This document shows positions 1 to 9,748 of a stretch of 64,000 nt of DNA, piece after piece (position 1 is the stretch's first letter; the number at the start of each line of letters is the position of its first letter). A program made the position numbers and the translations under genes. Below the pieces are notes generated by a model, which was not told the origin of the DNA, made no database searches, and worked only from the letters and a program-made list of their open reading frames with translations. The stretch is taken from positions 1-64,000 of the forward strand of contig JAFGUG010000043.1 in NCBI GenBank assembly GCA_016938655.1, read 5' to 3'. Source of the stretch: Thiotrichales bacterium (GTDB lineage Bacteria > Pseudomonadota > Gammaproteobacteria > Thiomicrospirales > Thiomicrospiraceae).

Positions 1-1702
1 AACTAAACAGCGCGTTCCACATACGAGACAACAATCCAGGCTTTTTCTCTTCAGCAATCGCTTCGGAAACCGGAGAGGTCTCTTGAGCAGGGCTTGGAGG
101 CGGTGAAGAAGGCTGTACGTTTTTAACCGCAGGTTCCTCTTTTACAATCGCTTTAACGGCTTCCGTTTTATGATGATCTTCTGGAAGAATCATCTCTTTA
201 ACTTCATAGCTTGGGCTGTTGTTGCTCTCTTCACCATTACGCGTACGTTCAATCGTGTACTGTGGGGTAACCAGATGTTCGTTCGGAACAATCAAGATAT
301 GCAGTTCATGACGATCTTCAATTTTAGTGATTTGATTACGCTTCTCATTTAATAAGAAGGTGGCTACATCAACCGGCAGTTGAACGGTAACGCGACGCGT
401 GTTCTCTTTCATCGATTCTTCTTCAAGCAAGCGAAGAATAGAGAGTGCTAATGATTCAACACCGCGGATAACGCCGACGCCTTTACAGCGAGGGCAGACG
501 ATCTGGGTGGCTTCTTCAATAGAAGGACGTAGACGTTGACGCGACATTTCAAGCAGACCAAAACGCGAGATTTTGCCGATTTGAACACGCGCTCGATCGG
601 TTTTAACCGCCTCTTTCATTTTGTTTTCAACATCACGTTGGTGACGGTTTGAGTGCATGTCGATAAAGTCGATGACCACAAGGCCACCAATGTCACGCAA
701 ACGCAGTTGGCGCGCAATCTCACAAGCCGCTTCCATATTTGTATGGTAGGCGGTCTCTTCAATGTCCCCCCCTTTGGTTGAGCGACTTGAGTTGATGTCA
801 ATTGAAGTTAGCGCTTCAGTGATATCAATCACAATTGCGCCACCCGATGGAAGGGTAACTTCACGCTGGTAAGCGGATTCAATTTGTGACTCAATTTGAA
901 AACGTGTAAACAGCGGAATGGTATCTTGATACGGTTTAACTTTGTAAACCTGTTGTGGCATAACGTGCTGAATAAAATCACGTGCCTTATGGAACGTGGT
1001 CATATCATCAATGATAATTTCACCAATATCTTGACGTAAATAGTCACGAATCGCCAAGATGACCATGTCAGACTCTTGGTGAATTAGGAATGGCGCCGGC
1101 TTATCAACTGAGGCTGTCTTAATGGCGTCCCACAACTGAACGAGGTAGTTAACGCCCCATTGCAGTTCCTCGGTGTTTTTACCCACACCAGCGGTACGAA
1201 TAATCATGCCCATACCATCAGGAATGTCTGTATCACGTAAGGCATCACGAATTTCTGAGCGTTCATCACCTTCAATACGTCGTGAGATTCCACCCGCTTT
1301 TGGGTTGTTTGGCATCATGACGATGTAAGGGCCCGCTAGGGTGATTTGTGTGGTTAAGGCCGCGCCTTTATTTCCACGTTCTTCTTTTTGTACTTGAACA
1401 ATGATCTCTTGACCTTCATTCAGTACTTCACGAATTGACAGGCGTCCGCCTTCTGATTTTTCTTTTGGAAAATACTCTTCAGCTACTTCTTTAAAAGGAA
1501 GGAAGCCGTGACGGTCACCGCCGTAGTCAACAAAAGCGGCTTCTAAGCTTGGTTCAATGCGGGTGATACGGCCTTTATAAATATTGGCTTTTTTCTTCTG
1601 GTGGTGCGGTGTTTCGACGTCTAAGTCGTACAGGGTTTGTCCATCGACAAGGGCAATGCGCAGCTCTTCTTGCTGAGTCGCATTTATAAGCATTCTTTTC
1701 AT
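1..1702 (-). CDS. rne: Ribonuclease E, N-terminal catalytic part (runs off the window)
   Basis: Essential endoribonuclease that starts mRNA decay and processes rRNA and tRNA precursors; it is also the scaffold of the degradosome. About 567 residues are visible, beginning [10 protein letters not shown] at an ATG at 1702-1700. The S1 RNA-binding domain follows the first 35 residues. The SIDINSSR and VIDFIDM motifs correspond to those holding Asp303 and Asp346 in E. coli. The Zn-link CPRC falls at residues 403-406, against 404-407 in E. coli. After it comes the small domain and then a Pro/Glu-rich stretch (SSPPPSP) that begins the disordered C-terminal scaffold. That start of a scaffold favours RNase E over the shorter RNase G. 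The C-terminus lies left of base 1. Confidence 0.95.
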   Translation of the reverse strand, partial: MKRMLINATQQEELRIALVDGQTLYDLDVETPHHQKKKANIYKGRITRIEPSLEAAFVDYGGDRHGFLPFKEVAEEYFPKEKSEGGRLSIREVLNEGQEIIVQVQKEERGNKGAALTTQITLAGPYIVMMPNNPKAGGISRRIEGDERSEIRDALRDTDIPDGMGMIIRTAGVGKNTEELQWGVNYLVQLWDAIKTASVDKPAPFLIHQESDMVILAIRDYLRQDIGEIIIDDMTTFHKARDFIQHVMPQQVYKVKPYQDTIPLFTRFQIESQIESAYQREVTLPSGGAIVIDITEALTSIDINSSRSTKGGDIEETAYHTNMEAACEIARQLRLRDIGGLVVIDFIDMHSNRHQRDVENKMKEAVKTDRARVQIGKISRFGLLEMSRQRLRPSIEEATQIVCPRCKGVGVIRGVESLALSILRLLEEESMKENTRRVTVQLPVDVATFLLNEKRNQITKIEDRHELHILIVPNEHLVTPQYTIERTRNGEESNNSPSYEVKEMILPEDHHKTEAVKAIVKEEPAVKNVQPSSPPPSPAQETSPVSEAIAEEKKPGLLSRMWNALFS

Positions 1703-2549
1703 GCTGTTCTCTTTATAGTTTTGAGACATCTAATAAGAAGCCCAAGATGCTACGAACAAAGACGGGAAAGAGATCGTTGAAGGCCGAGAATAGGGTCGGC
1801 AGATAAGAAGTTTTGGCATTTGTTGCTGTTTTGATTTAACAAAGGCACACACGATAAGGTTAGTGGAGGGGTTAGAGGGGGACGATTTTGTCGCATGACC
1901 TGAATAACCTTTTGGGCAATATATTTGAATATTGCTTGGCCGAAAAGCGGCTGTTTCTCACTACATTTTCTGTGTTGTTGGGTGCCTTATAGCAACAGTG
2001 GTATCGAGCTTGAATTGCATTTTATTTGAATTTTGGATTCAAGCTCTAGCCAACATCAGATTTCAACTTTGGCAAAATCTGTTATTTGTTTGGTCTCTTA
2101 TCGACATTAATCGATTTCATTATCCCGTATCATCAATGAGGCGTCTTATAGTTGAATATAAAAACACTGCGCCTACTGATTTTGTCGGGCTTATTATTAA
2201 GCGTGACAGGCTAAACTTTTGTGCGGTTTAGGGTGCTCGGTCATAATAAGTTGCATGCTTTTGGGCTTGTAAGGTGTTATTAGATGTTGTTAATTAATGG
2301 TTTTATCGCCTTTTATAGGGGATAAAGCGGATTAAAAATTCTTGCACAGTTTCGAGTTGTGCCATCTCCAACGGTTGCTTACAAATTTAAGCACCGCAAA
2401 TATAGCACCCATTTTCATGCTATGCAATGACATATTCGCTCGGTGCATGTAAACTGACGCCAATTTTTAACGTTTAGCGTTTTAATTAAGGTGTCTGGTG
2501 GTTTGTGTAGGGCACTTTTACTAGACGCTTTAATAAGGTGGTTGGGTTC
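1703..2549. other. Long non-coding gap between divergent rne and rluC
   Basis: About 850 bases with no convincing gene. The open frame at 1932-2231 starts at TTG, lacks a ribosome binding site and has an unremarkable translation. A perfect 7-bp hairpin (GCAATAT/ATATTGC) lies at 1916-1935. In E. coli rne has a long 5' untranslated region with hairpins that mediate autoregulation by RNase E, so part of this gap probably has that role. This is inference from gene identity and gap length. I could not place promoters for either gene with confidence. Confidence 0.5.
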
Positions 2550-3500
2550 ATGTCGGCAAAGGTTCAATTTGTTACCGTTGAAGAGGAAGATGCGGGTCAG
2601 CGGGTAGATAATTTCTTAATGCGTCATTTAAGAAAGGCACCTAAGACCTTGATTTACAGAATTGTTCGCAAAGGGGAAGTGCGCGTTAATAAAGGCCGTG
2701 TTAAAGCCAGTACCCGATTGGTTGCGGGTGATATCGTGCGTATTCCCCCCGTCACGGTACCCGATAAAGTTGAAGTGATTGAAGGCGATATTCCGCACGC
2801 TCAGTTGCAGCGAATTGAGGCGAATATTCTGTTTGAAGATAACGATCTAATGGTGATCAATAAACCTTCGGGGATTGCGGTGCATGGTGGCACGGGCATT
2901 AACTGGGGGTTGATTGAGATGGTTCGGTTGTTACGTCCGCTGGCACGTCGCATTGAGTTGGTTCACCGAATTGACCGGGATACCTCAGGGTGTATTTTAA
3001 TTGCCAAAAAACCGTCGGTACTGAAAGCCTTGCAGCAGCAAATTCGTGATAATAAATTTGATAAACGTTACATCGCTATGGTGAGTGGCAGTTGGCCAAA
3101 GGCTAAGAATAGGATTGATTTACCTTTGCGTAAAGACCGTCCCAAAGAGGGGGGGTGGCATGTGGTTGTTGCCAATGATGGTAAAGAAGCGGTCAGTTAC
3201 TTTAGTGTCGAGCAACATCTTAAGGGGTGTGATTTAGTTACGGTTAAATTAAAAACGGGTCGCACACACCAAATTCGTGTTCATGCGCTCTCTCAGGGCT
3301 GCGCTTTGGTTGGTGACGATAAGTACGGCAGTTACGATGTAAATAAACAATTCCGACCTCTTGGTATGAAGCGATTAGCCTTGCATGCACAGTTTTTAGG
3401 CTTCACCCACCCAGTCACTAATGAGTGGATGTTAATTGAAGCCCCAATATGGCCAGATTTTGAAAAAACCATCCAGGCATTAACGCTGGATAAAAAATAG
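2550..3500 (+). CDS. rluC: 23S rRNA pseudouridine synthase RluC
   Basis: Converts specific uridines of 23S rRNA (955, 2504 and 2580 in E. coli) to pseudouridine. There is an N-terminal S4 RNA-binding domain (about residues 15-75), then the RluA-type catalytic domain. The signature HRIDRDTSG starts at residue 139, making the catalytic aspartate residue 142 (144 in E. coli). A GTG 12 bases upstream (2538) is also in frame, but AAGGTGG at 2535-2541 is correctly spaced for the ATG at 2550, so that start is preferred. The rne-rluC divergent arrangement is shared with E. coli, and a HAD phosphatase gene follows after 9 bases. Confidence 0.93.
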   Translation: MSAKVQFVTVEEEDAGQRVDNFLMRHLRKAPKTLIYRIVRKGEVRVNKGRVKASTRLVAGDIVRIPPVTVPDKVEVIEGDIPHAQLQRIEANILFEDNDLMVINKPSGIAVHGGTGINWGLIEMVRLLRPLARRIELVHRIDRDTSGCILIAKKPSVLKALQQQIRDNKFDKRYIAMVSGSWPKAKNRIDLPLRKDRPKEGGWHVVVANDGKEAVSYFSVEQHLKGCDLVTVKLKTGRTHQIRVHALSQGCALVGDDKYGSYDVNKQFRPLGMKRLALHAQFLGFTHPVTNEWMLIEAPIWPDFEKTIQALTLDKK

Positions 3501-3509
3501 GATTTTAGT

Positions 3510-4175
3510 GTGAAACAATACGAGTTAGTGATTTTTGATTGGGATGGCACGATTATGAATTCAGAAGCCAGAATTGTTACTTCAATTCAGGTTGCTGCCG
3601 AGCGTTGTGGCTTGCCCGTTTTATCGGATCATGAATCGAAACAGATTATTGGCTTAAGTCTGGATAAGGCGATTTTAGGACTTTACCCTGATGCGACTGA
3701 CGAAAAAGTTGCCGCGATGGCGAACGCTTATTCGCAGTGTTTTCTAGAAGAGAGTCAGGTTGAGATGGTACCCTTTGATGGCGCCGAGTCGTTATTACTG
3801 GGCCTAAAGATGGCGGGCATCAAAACTGCGATTGCCACGGGTAAGAGTCGACGTGGTTTAGACCAAGTGTTAAGTGAATGCGGGTTTGGTGGTTATTTTG
3901 ATATGACAAGAACACCGGTTGAATCCGCATCAAAACCTGATCCACTTATGTTGCAACAAATATTAGCAGAGTTAAATGTACCGGTTGAACACGCATTGAT
4001 GGTGGGCGATACCTCTTTTGATTTACAGATGGCAGCAAATATTAATATGGACCGTGTGGCCATGTCTTACGGTGTGCATGATAAACCTATTTTAGACGAG
4101 CATAATCCCTTGGCGCATTTTGATAGCATGCAGGACTTACACAGTTGGTTAACCCCGAGATTGAAAGTGGGTTAG
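3510..4175 (+). CDS. HAD-superfamily (subclass IA) hydrolase, phosphoglycolate-phosphatase-like
   Basis: Predicted soluble phosphatase of 221 residues. Motif I is DWDGT near residues 9-13 (nucleophile and general-acid Asp), followed by a helical cap. The conserved Thr/Lys region is ATGKSRRGL, and motif IV is VGDTSFDLQMA near residue 165. This arrangement is that of the Gph/PgmB branch; the substrate cannot be read from sequence. It starts at GTG 9 bases after rluC, in the same operon. It converges on yceF, and the gap between them contains an inverted pair of GCAGGCCTGC palindromes. Confidence 0.85.
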   Translation: MKQYELVIFDWDGTIMNSEARIVTSIQVAAERCGLPVLSDHESKQIIGLSLDKAILGLYPDATDEKVAAMANAYSQCFLEESQVEMVPFDGAESLLLGLKMAGIKTAIATGKSRRGLDQVLSECGFGGYFDMTRTPVESASKPDPLMLQQILAELNVPVEHALMVGDTSFDLQMAANINMDRVAMSYGVHDKPILDEHNPLAHFDSMQDLHSWLTPRLKVG

Positions 4176-4212
4176 TTTGAATTGAGATCAAAAAGTTCGT
4201 TAAATAAAACTT

Positions 4213-4260
4213 AGCAGGCCTGCCCAAATGAACGTTGTTTTAATTTTTGGCAGGCCTGCT
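4213..4260. terminator. Inverted pair of GCAGGCCTGC palindromes, likely bidirectional terminator
   Basis: AGCAGGCCTGCC at 4213-4224 and its exact reverse complement GGCAGGCCTGCT at 4249-4260 are separated by 24 bases. They can form a 12-bp stem between the convergent HAD gene and yceF, and each arm is itself nearly palindromic. TTTTT lies in the loop (4243-4247) and a short T-run follows the second arm (4264-4267), so termination is plausible but not proven. Confidence 0.55.
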
Positions 4261-4279
4261 TACTTTTGAATACCCCATT

Positions 4280-4894
4280 TTAGGGTTTTAGAGGCAGTAC
4301 AATGCCCATTTTGGCAAACAGGCTGGTTAAATCAATTAAGGGAAGGCCAATGAGTGCATTAGGGTCTTTACTCTCAATTTTTTCAAACAGTGTGATGCCT
4401 AGGCCTTCCGATTTAAAGCTCCCAGCACACTCATAAGGTTGCTCAGCGAGCAGGTAGTTCTCAATCGTTTGAGTGTCTAACACTCTAAAGTGGACGATGG
4501 TTCGATCCATGGTTTGGTGGATTTGTTTATTCGTCGGGTCAATCACGACTAACCCCGTTAAGAAAGTGATGGCATGACCACTAAAGGTTTGTAACTGTTC
4601 AACGGCCTTTTGGTGAGAGTGGGGTTTGCCAATTGGTTGGTTATTAAAGGTCGCACATTGATCCGAGGCGATGATGATTTTATTAGAGTGTGTTTCAGCC
4701 ACTTTTTTTGCTTTTAATAAAGACAGCCGTTCAATCATGGCATGCGGTTTTTCACCGTCTAAGGGGGATTCATCAATCTCCGGGGCAAGCTGAATAAATG
4801 GCAGCTGAAGTTTTTCAAGCATCTGTTTTCGAAAGCGAGAGGAGGAGCCTAAAACAATCTCTGGCAGTTGGCTTTTATTGGTAATGATTTGCAT
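4280..4894 (-). CDS. yceF: Maf-family nucleotide pyrophosphatase YceF (m7GTP type)
   Basis: House-cleaning nucleoside triphosphate pyrophosphatase; the E. coli YceF subfamily prefers 7-methyl-GTP. The protein has 204 residues. The Maf start motif is VLGSSSRFRKQML (residues 14-26), followed by the PEIDE segment, ASDQ near residue 77, which fits the YceF subfamily, and a C-terminal GLPL motif. It is divergent from yceD-rpmF-plsX, matching the E. coli locus. Confidence 0.88.
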   Translation of the reverse strand: MQIITNKSQLPEIVLGSSSRFRKQMLEKLQLPFIQLAPEIDESPLDGEKPHAMIERLSLLKAKKVAETHSNKIIIASDQCATFNNQPIGKPHSHQKAVEQLQTFSGHAITFLTGLVVIDPTNKQIHQTMDRTIVHFRVLDTQTIENYLLAEQPYECAGSFKSEGLGITLFEKIESKDPNALIGLPLIDLTSLFAKMGIVLPLKP

Positions 4895-4929
4895 AGAGTT
4901 TAATTTCTGTTGTCAATAGTGGGGTTTAA

Positions 4930-4957
4930 CCCACTAATTTAATTAATAATTAGTGGG
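4930..4957. repeat. 10-bp perfect hairpin between yceF and yceD
   Basis: CCCACTAATT (4930-4939) pairs perfectly with AATTAGTGGG (4948-4957) around an 8-base AT loop. It lies upstream of the yceF start and before the yceD promoter, so it could be an operator or a yceF leader structure. No T-run follows in either direction. Confidence 0.5.
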
Positions 4958-5092
4958 CGCGAGCAGTGCGTGAAGTACGTGGAAATCTAGTTGGTAAAAT
5001 CAGAAATTAACACGATAAGAAAGCGAAGTATCTTGTTGGTTTTTAGGCAAATTTAACGTCTTAATTTAATTTATAAAAAATGCGTGTTTTTT

Positions 5093-5121
5093 TTGACTTA
5101 ATTGAGCGATGCGAGTATGAT
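5093..5121 (+). promoter_or_regulatory. Sigma-70 promoter of the yceD-rpmF-plsX-fab operon
   Basis: TTGACT (5093-5098), a 17-base spacer and TATGAT (5116-5121). The expected start site is near 5128, two bases before the yceD ATG at 5130, so the transcript would be leaderless or nearly so. Confidence 0.7.
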
Positions 5122-5129
5122 TCGCCGCT

Positions 5130-5678
5130 ATGTTTAACAAGCTTCCAGAACTCATAGATCCAATCAACTCGGTCAACCATAATAAACACATTGTGGCTCG
5201 AGTCAACCAAGTGCGTTTAAAACGCCTTGCTGCCTTGGTGCAAGATGCGGATCGTGAAGTAATGGTTGATCTGGAATTCTATTATAATAAGGCACTGCGT
5301 ATGCCGGCCTTTATTATGAAGCTTGAAACCAGTTTAAATCTGCAGTGTCAGCGTTCTTTAGAGTATTTTGATTTCCCAGTTACCACTGAGGTAAAAGGGG
5401 TCATGACTCAATCGATGGCACTGGTTGACGATGTTCCAAATGACGTTGATATTTTTGAAATTCAAGAAGATGAGAAAGTTTCACTTCCTGAATGGGTCGA
5501 AGATGAGCTGTTATTATGTGTGCCGTTATCGCCCACAAAAGAGGGCAGTTCAATGCCGTATGAAAATACGAGTGGGACTGCTGATCAAGAAAAAATTCCG
5601 TCTGGAAGTGATGCTTTAAATGAAACGTCTACTTCAAGACCTAACCCGTTTGCAGCGTTGCAAGGGTTAAAAAAATAG
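5130..5678 (+). CDS. yceD: YceD (DUF177) family protein, 23S rRNA accumulation
   Basis: DUF177 protein of 182 residues, always found upstream of rpmF and linked to 23S rRNA accumulation in other organisms. The N-terminus KLPELIDP matches the known start of the family (KLP-x-x-x-DP in E. coli), supporting the ATG at 5130. No Shine-Dalgarno is visible and the promoter -10 box ends 8 bases before the ATG. The cysteine of the LQCQRSLE segment is the remnant of the family CxxC zinc-type motif; here the second Cys is replaced. The acidic C-terminus followed by a Ser/Thr-rich tail is longer than in short homologues. Confidence 0.88.
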   Translation: MFNKLPELIDPINSVNHNKHIVARVNQVRLKRLAALVQDADREVMVDLEFYYNKALRMPAFIMKLETSLNLQCQRSLEYFDFPVTTEVKGVMTQSMALVDDVPNDVDIFEIQEDEKVSLPEWVEDELLLCVPLSPTKEGSSMPYENTSGTADQEKIPSGSDALNETSTSRPNPFAALQGLKK

Positions 5679-5701
5679 TTTTATAAATTTAGGAGATTGC
5701 C

Positions 5702-5875
5702 ATGGCTGTTCAAAAAAGTCGTAAAACCCCATCAAGACGTGGTATGCGTCGTTCTCACGATGCAGTAGATGCACCTACATTAACTGTAGATGAAACGACG
5801 GGTGAAGTTCACCGTCGTCACCATGTAACTGCAGATGGTTACTACAAAGGTAAAAAAGTCGTCGCAGACAAATAA
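5702..5875 (+). CDS. rpmF: 50S ribosomal protein L32
   Basis: 57 residues beginning [20 protein letters not shown], the characteristic L32 N-terminus. AGGAG at 5690-5694 is the ribosome binding site. It lies 23 bases after yceD and 14 before plsX, the classic yceD-rpmF-plsX order that ties ribosome supply to lipid synthesis. This bacterium lacks the CxxC pair found in zinc-type L32 proteins. Confidence 0.96.
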   Translation: MAVQKSRKTPSRRGMRRSHDAVDAPTLTVDETTGEVHRRHHVTADGYYKGKKVVADK

Positions 5876-5889
5876 AAGGCTAATCGCTC

Positions 5890-6918
5890 TTGAGTATTAA
5901 AATTGCTATAGATGCGATGGGCGGTGACCACGGTATATCGGTCACCGTTCCAGCTTCCCTTGATTCCCTTACCAAATTCTCTGATATCGAAATTATTCTG
6001 GTCGGCAAAGAAGACCTGATTAATGAAGAACTGTCAAAATACAACTACGATACCGCTCGTGTATCTGTTCAGCATGCTGATCAAGTGGTTGAGATGGATG
6101 ACCTTCCATCTAAAGCCTTAAGAAATAAACGCCAATCTTCGATGCGCATCGCACTTAATTTAGTTAAGGATGATGAGGCACACGCTTGCGTGAGTGCCGG
6201 TAATACAGGGGCACTGATGGCGGTGGCTAAGTTTGTATTGAAAACACTGCCAGATATCTCTCGACCCGCAATCTGTACCACGTTACCCACAATGAAAGGG
6301 CATGTTCATGTTCTAGATTTGGGTGCAAACGTGGGTATTGATGGCGAGACGTTGGCACAGTTTGCAATAATGGGTTCGGTATTAACCACTGCGGTGGATG
6401 ATAATCCCACGCCTCGAGTGAGCCTGCTGAATATTGGTGAAGAGGAAATCAAAGGACATCAGCGCATCAAAGATGCGCACAAAATCCTTCGAGATACCGA
6501 CATTAACTATGTGGGTTATGCAGAAGGGGATGATATTTTTAAAGGCGATGTGGATGTCGTGGCTTGTGATGGTTTTGATGGCAACGTCGCGTTAAAAGCT
6601 TCTGAAGGCGTTGCTAAGATGATCTCCTTCTATTTAAAAGAAGCCTTCACAAAAAACTGGCTAACCAAGTTAGTCGCTATCCTATCCATGCCTGTCTTAA
6701 AGTCATTTAAGAGCAAAGTGGATCCAAGACGTTATAATGGTGCCTCTTTGTTAGGATTGAGAAAAACCGTGATTAAAAGTCATGGTGGCGCGGATGCATT
6801 TTCTTTCTATCATGCTATTGCCGAAGCGCGCTTGGAAGTAAGTAAGAACATCCCAGAGCGTATCTCAGCTGAAGTTTCTAAACTGATTCATCAGTCAAAC
6901 GCTTCACAAAACGATTAA
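5890..6918 (+). CDS. plsX: Phosphate acyltransferase PlsX
   Basis: Makes acyl-phosphate from acyl-ACP for the first acylation of glycerol-3-phosphate. The 342 residues begin with IAIDAMGGD. SAGNTGALMA (near residue 100) and GFDGNVALKASEG (near residue 228) are typical PlsX motifs. The start codon is TTG: no in-frame ATG fits the family N-terminus, and AAAAGG at 5874-5879, overlapping the rpmF stop, is 10 bases upstream. Soluble and peripheral to the membrane. It begins the fatty-acid gene run plsX-fabH-fabD-fabG-acpP. Confidence 0.95.
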   Translation: MSIKIAIDAMGGDHGISVTVPASLDSLTKFSDIEIILVGKEDLINEELSKYNYDTARVSVQHADQVVEMDDLPSKALRNKRQSSMRIALNLVKDDEAHACVSAGNTGALMAVAKFVLKTLPDISRPAICTTLPTMKGHVHVLDLGANVGIDGETLAQFAIMGSVLTTAVDDNPTPRVSLLNIGEEEIKGHQRIKDAHKILRDTDINYVGYAEGDDIFKGDVDVVACDGFDGNVALKASEGVAKMISFYLKEAFTKNWLTKLVAILSMPVLKSFKSKVDPRRYNGASLLGLRKTVIKSHGGADAFSFYHAIAEARLEVSKNIPERISAEVSKLIHQSNASQND

Positions 6919-6986
6919 CCGAACGCCTTTCGGTTAATTCCGTTAATTACTGTTGTTATGACAGTCTAGATAAAAGTTAAGTTTCT

Positions 6987-7964
6987 ATGAGCCAAAAAAT
7001 CTATAGCCGTATTACTGGGACAGGTGGTTACCTACCCGAAAAAATCTTAACCAATGTCGATCTTGAGCAAATGGTCGAGACCAGTGACGAGTGGATTCGT
7101 GAGCGCACGGGTATTGAGCAACGACACATTGCGGCAGAGGGGCAAACGACTTGTGATTTAGCGGAACAGGCAACCCTAAGAGCCTTAGAGATGGCAGGAA
7201 TAGAGGCTACTCAAATTGACCTGATTGTGGTGGCGACCACCACACCTGATAAAACCTTTCCGAGCACGGCCTGTTTACTTCAACAACGTTTAAATATTCA
7301 TGGCTGTCCTGCCTTTGATGTTCAGGCCGTTTGTTCAGGCTTTATTTATGCCCTAAGTGTTGCCGATCAGTTTGTTAAAACAGGAATGTCAAAGTGTGCA
7401 CTGGTTGTGGGGGCGGAAACCTTGTCGAGGATCACGAACTGGGAAGATAGAAATACCTGTGTTTTGTTTGGTGATGGTGCCGGAGCGGTGTTACTGCAGG
7501 CCTCAGAAGAGCCAGGTATTTTGTCTACGCATATTCATGCCGATGGTGAATATGAAGAGCTGTTGCATGTACCATCTGGGGTCTCCAAGTTACCTCAAAC
7601 GGATGCCATTGCCGAGCGCACCATGCAGATGAAGGGGAATGAAGTCTTTAAAGTAGCGGTCAATACACTGAGCCGTATTGCTAATGAAACCCTAGAAGCC
7701 AACAATATGCAAAAAGAAGACATTGATTGGTTAGTGCCGCATCAAGCAAACTTACGCATTATTAAAGCGACCGCTAAAAAATTAAAATTGCGTGATGACC
7801 AGACGGTTATCACTGTGAATAAACACGCCAATACCTCGAGTGCCTCTGTGCCCATGGCGCTGGATGAAGCAGTTCGAGATGGTCGAATTCAGCGTGGTCA
7901 AACTCTGTTGTTAGAGGCCTTTGGTGGTGGATTCACATGGGGCTCTGCGTTAATCAAATATTAA
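6987..7964 (+). CDS. fabH: 3-oxoacyl-ACP synthase III (KAS III)
   Basis: Condenses acetyl-CoA with malonyl-ACP to initiate type II fatty-acid synthesis. The 325 residues have the normal length. The catalytic triad is visible: Cys116 in AVCSGF, His252 in VPHQAN and Asn in HANTSS. Near the C-terminus is FGGGFTWG. It lies 68 bases after plsX, in the conserved order. Confidence 0.97.
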   Translation: MSQKIYSRITGTGGYLPEKILTNVDLEQMVETSDEWIRERTGIEQRHIAAEGQTTCDLAEQATLRALEMAGIEATQIDLIVVATTTPDKTFPSTACLLQQRLNIHGCPAFDVQAVCSGFIYALSVADQFVKTGMSKCALVVGAETLSRITNWEDRNTCVLFGDGAGAVLLQASEEPGILSTHIHADGEYEELLHVPSGVSKLPQTDAIAERTMQMKGNEVFKVAVNTLSRIANETLEANNMQKEDIDWLVPHQANLRIIKATAKKLKLRDDQTVITVNKHANTSSASVPMALDEAVRDGRIQRGQTLLLEAFGGGFTWGSALIKY

Positions 7965-7976
7965 CGGTTAAAAGTG

Positions 7977-7988
7977 AGCAGGCCTGCT
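7977..7988. repeat. GCAGGCCTGC palindrome copy, fabH-fabD gap
   Basis: AGCAGGCCTGCT within a 16-bp perfect palindrome TGAGCAGGCCTGCTCA (7975-7990); the left side continues as AAAAG. It lies 12 bases after the fabH stop. Confidence 0.9.
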
Positions 7989-8045
7989 CAATCGCATTGT
8001 TCAATAATCGATAAAAGATAAGTTACAAAATTAGGAATCATTTTT

Positions 8046-8969
8046 ATGTCATACGCATTTGTTTTTCCAGGACAAGGTTCTCAGTCAGTTGGCATGTTAG
8101 CCGAACTAGCGGCCTCTAATCCGATTGTTCAAGAAGTGTTTGCTGAAGCCTCTGCCGTTTTAGGGTACGACCTTTGGGATGTGGTGCAAAATGATGCAGA
8201 TGGAAAGCTAAACCAAACCGACGTTACGCAACCTGCTATGCTTGCGGCAGGGATTGCGGTTTACCGCACCTTAATGTCTCAGGCTGAAACCGCACCTGCT
8301 TACCTTGCAGGACACTCTTTGGGTGAATACACCGCATTGGTTGCCAGCGGCGTGATGACCTTAGCACAAGGGATTGAATTAGTTGCTGAGCGTGGGCGGC
8401 TAATGCAATCAGCCGTGCCTGCTGGTCAAGGTGGTATGGCAGCGGTGCTCGGTATGGAAGACGATGCAGTGGTTGCGGTTTGTGAAGGCGTAGACGGTAT
8501 TGTTGAAGCGGTAAACTTTAACTCACCCGGTCAAGTTGTGATTGCCGGAAACAAAGACGCGGTGGATATTGCGATGGCTGCGGCTACCGAAGCCGGTGCT
8601 TCTCGTGTTGTACCTTTAGCCGTCAGTGTGCCTTCTCACTGCTCATTAATGAAGCCCGCGGCAGATGCGTTAGAACTAAAATTAGCAGACATGACCTTTG
8701 CTGAAGCGCAAATTCCAGTGATTCATAATGTGAATGTTGCTGTCTCTGTATCTGAAGAAGAAATCAAGCAAGCGTTAGTAAAGCAGCTTTACCAACCCGT
8801 TCAATGGGTTAAAACGGTTGAGGCAATGAAGGCCGATGGGGTTGATAACCTGTTAGAATTAGGGCCAGGAAAAGTATTGATGGGTCTAAACCGTCGTATA
8901 GATCGTAAAATGGGCATGATTGCCGTTTACGATGACGCCACACTAGAAAAAGCGCTATCAAGCTTATAG
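8046..8969 (+). CDS. fabD: Malonyl-CoA:ACP transacylase
   Basis: Transfers malonyl from CoA to ACP. The 307 residues start YAFVFPGQGSQ. The nucleophile Ser91 is in GHSLGEY, Arg is in the VAERGRLMQ segment, and the second His is in SVPSHCSLM. The C-terminal LLELGPGKVL is typical. It sits between fabH and fabG as in E. coli. Confidence 0.97.
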   Translation: MSYAFVFPGQGSQSVGMLAELAASNPIVQEVFAEASAVLGYDLWDVVQNDADGKLNQTDVTQPAMLAAGIAVYRTLMSQAETAPAYLAGHSLGEYTALVASGVMTLAQGIELVAERGRLMQSAVPAGQGGMAAVLGMEDDAVVAVCEGVDGIVEAVNFNSPGQVVIAGNKDAVDIAMAAATEAGASRVVPLAVSVPSHCSLMKPAADALELKLADMTFAEAQIPVIHNVNVAVSVSEEEIKQALVKQLYQPVQWVKTVEAMKADGVDNLLELGPGKVLMGLNRRIDRKMGMIAVYDDATLEKALSSL

Positions 8970-9007
8970 AATAACGCGACACACACTCTTTAGTAAGGAT
9001 TTTAAGT

Positions 9008-9748
9008 ATGTTGACAGGTAAAGTTGCCTTAGTAACAGGCGCAAGCCGCGGAATTGGAAAAGCCATCGCTTTGGATTTAGCGGCACAAGGTGCCACAGTG
9101 ATTGGAACGGCTACCTCTGATGCCGGTGCAGAAAACATTTCGGCCTATTTAAAAGAAGCAGGTGCAAATGGGGTAGGAAAGTGCCTAAATGTGACTGAAG
9201 CCGACATGATTACCTCAGTCTTAGCGGAAATTACTAAAGAGTTTGGCGTGCCAACCATCTTAGTAAATAACGCAGGGATTACCCGTGACAATTTACTGAT
9301 GCGTATGAAAGATGATGAGTGGGATGATATTATTCAAACCAACTTAACCTCGGTGTTCCGAACGTCTAAAGCGTGTTTGCGTGGCATGATGAAAGCCAAA
9401 GGTGGCCGTATTATTAACATTGCTTCTGTTGTTGGTGTGATGGGGAATGCGGGTCAAACTAACTATGCCGCCGCCAAAGCGGGTATTATTGGTTTCAGTA
9501 AGTCTCTAGCACGTGAAGTCGGCGCACGAAACATTACGGTTAATACGATTGCACCTGGTTTTATTGATACCGATATGACCAAAGGCCTGCCTGAAGAACA
9601 ACGTGAAGCTTTAAGCAAACAAATTCCATTACAGTGTTTAGGTCAGCCAGAAGACATCGCTAAAGCGGTCACCTTTTTAGCGGGCGATGGCGGTGCTTAC
9701 ATTACGGGTCAAACCTTAAATGTAAACGGCGGCATGTACATGGTTTAA
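9008..9748 (+). CDS. fabG: 3-oxoacyl-ACP reductase
   Basis: NADPH-dependent ketoreductase of the elongation cycle. The 246-residue classical SDR has the cofactor loop TGASRGIGKA near residue 11 and NNAG near residue 86. The catalytic residues are Ser140 in NIASVVG, Tyr153 and Lys157 in YAAAK. The C-terminus is NVNGGMYMV, as in the E. coli enzyme. A good ribosome site (AAGGA) lies just upstream. Confidence 0.97.
   Translation: MLTGKVALVTGASRGIGKAIALDLAAQGATVIGTATSDAGAENISAYLKEAGANGVGKCLNVTEADMITSVLAEITKEFGVPTILVNNAGITRDNLLMRMKDDEWDDIIQTNLTSVFRTSKACLRGMMKAKGGRIINIASVVGVMGNAGQTNYAAAKAGIIGFSKSLAREVGARNITVNTIAPGFIDTDMTKGLPEEQREALSKQIPLQCLGQPEDIAKAVTFLAGDGGAYITGQTLNVNGGMYMV

Noticed and set aside
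1932-2231. 99-codon open frame in the rne-rluC gap
   Set aside because: TTG start without ribosome site, composition unlike neighbouring proteins, and it covers the probable rne 5' untranslated region.
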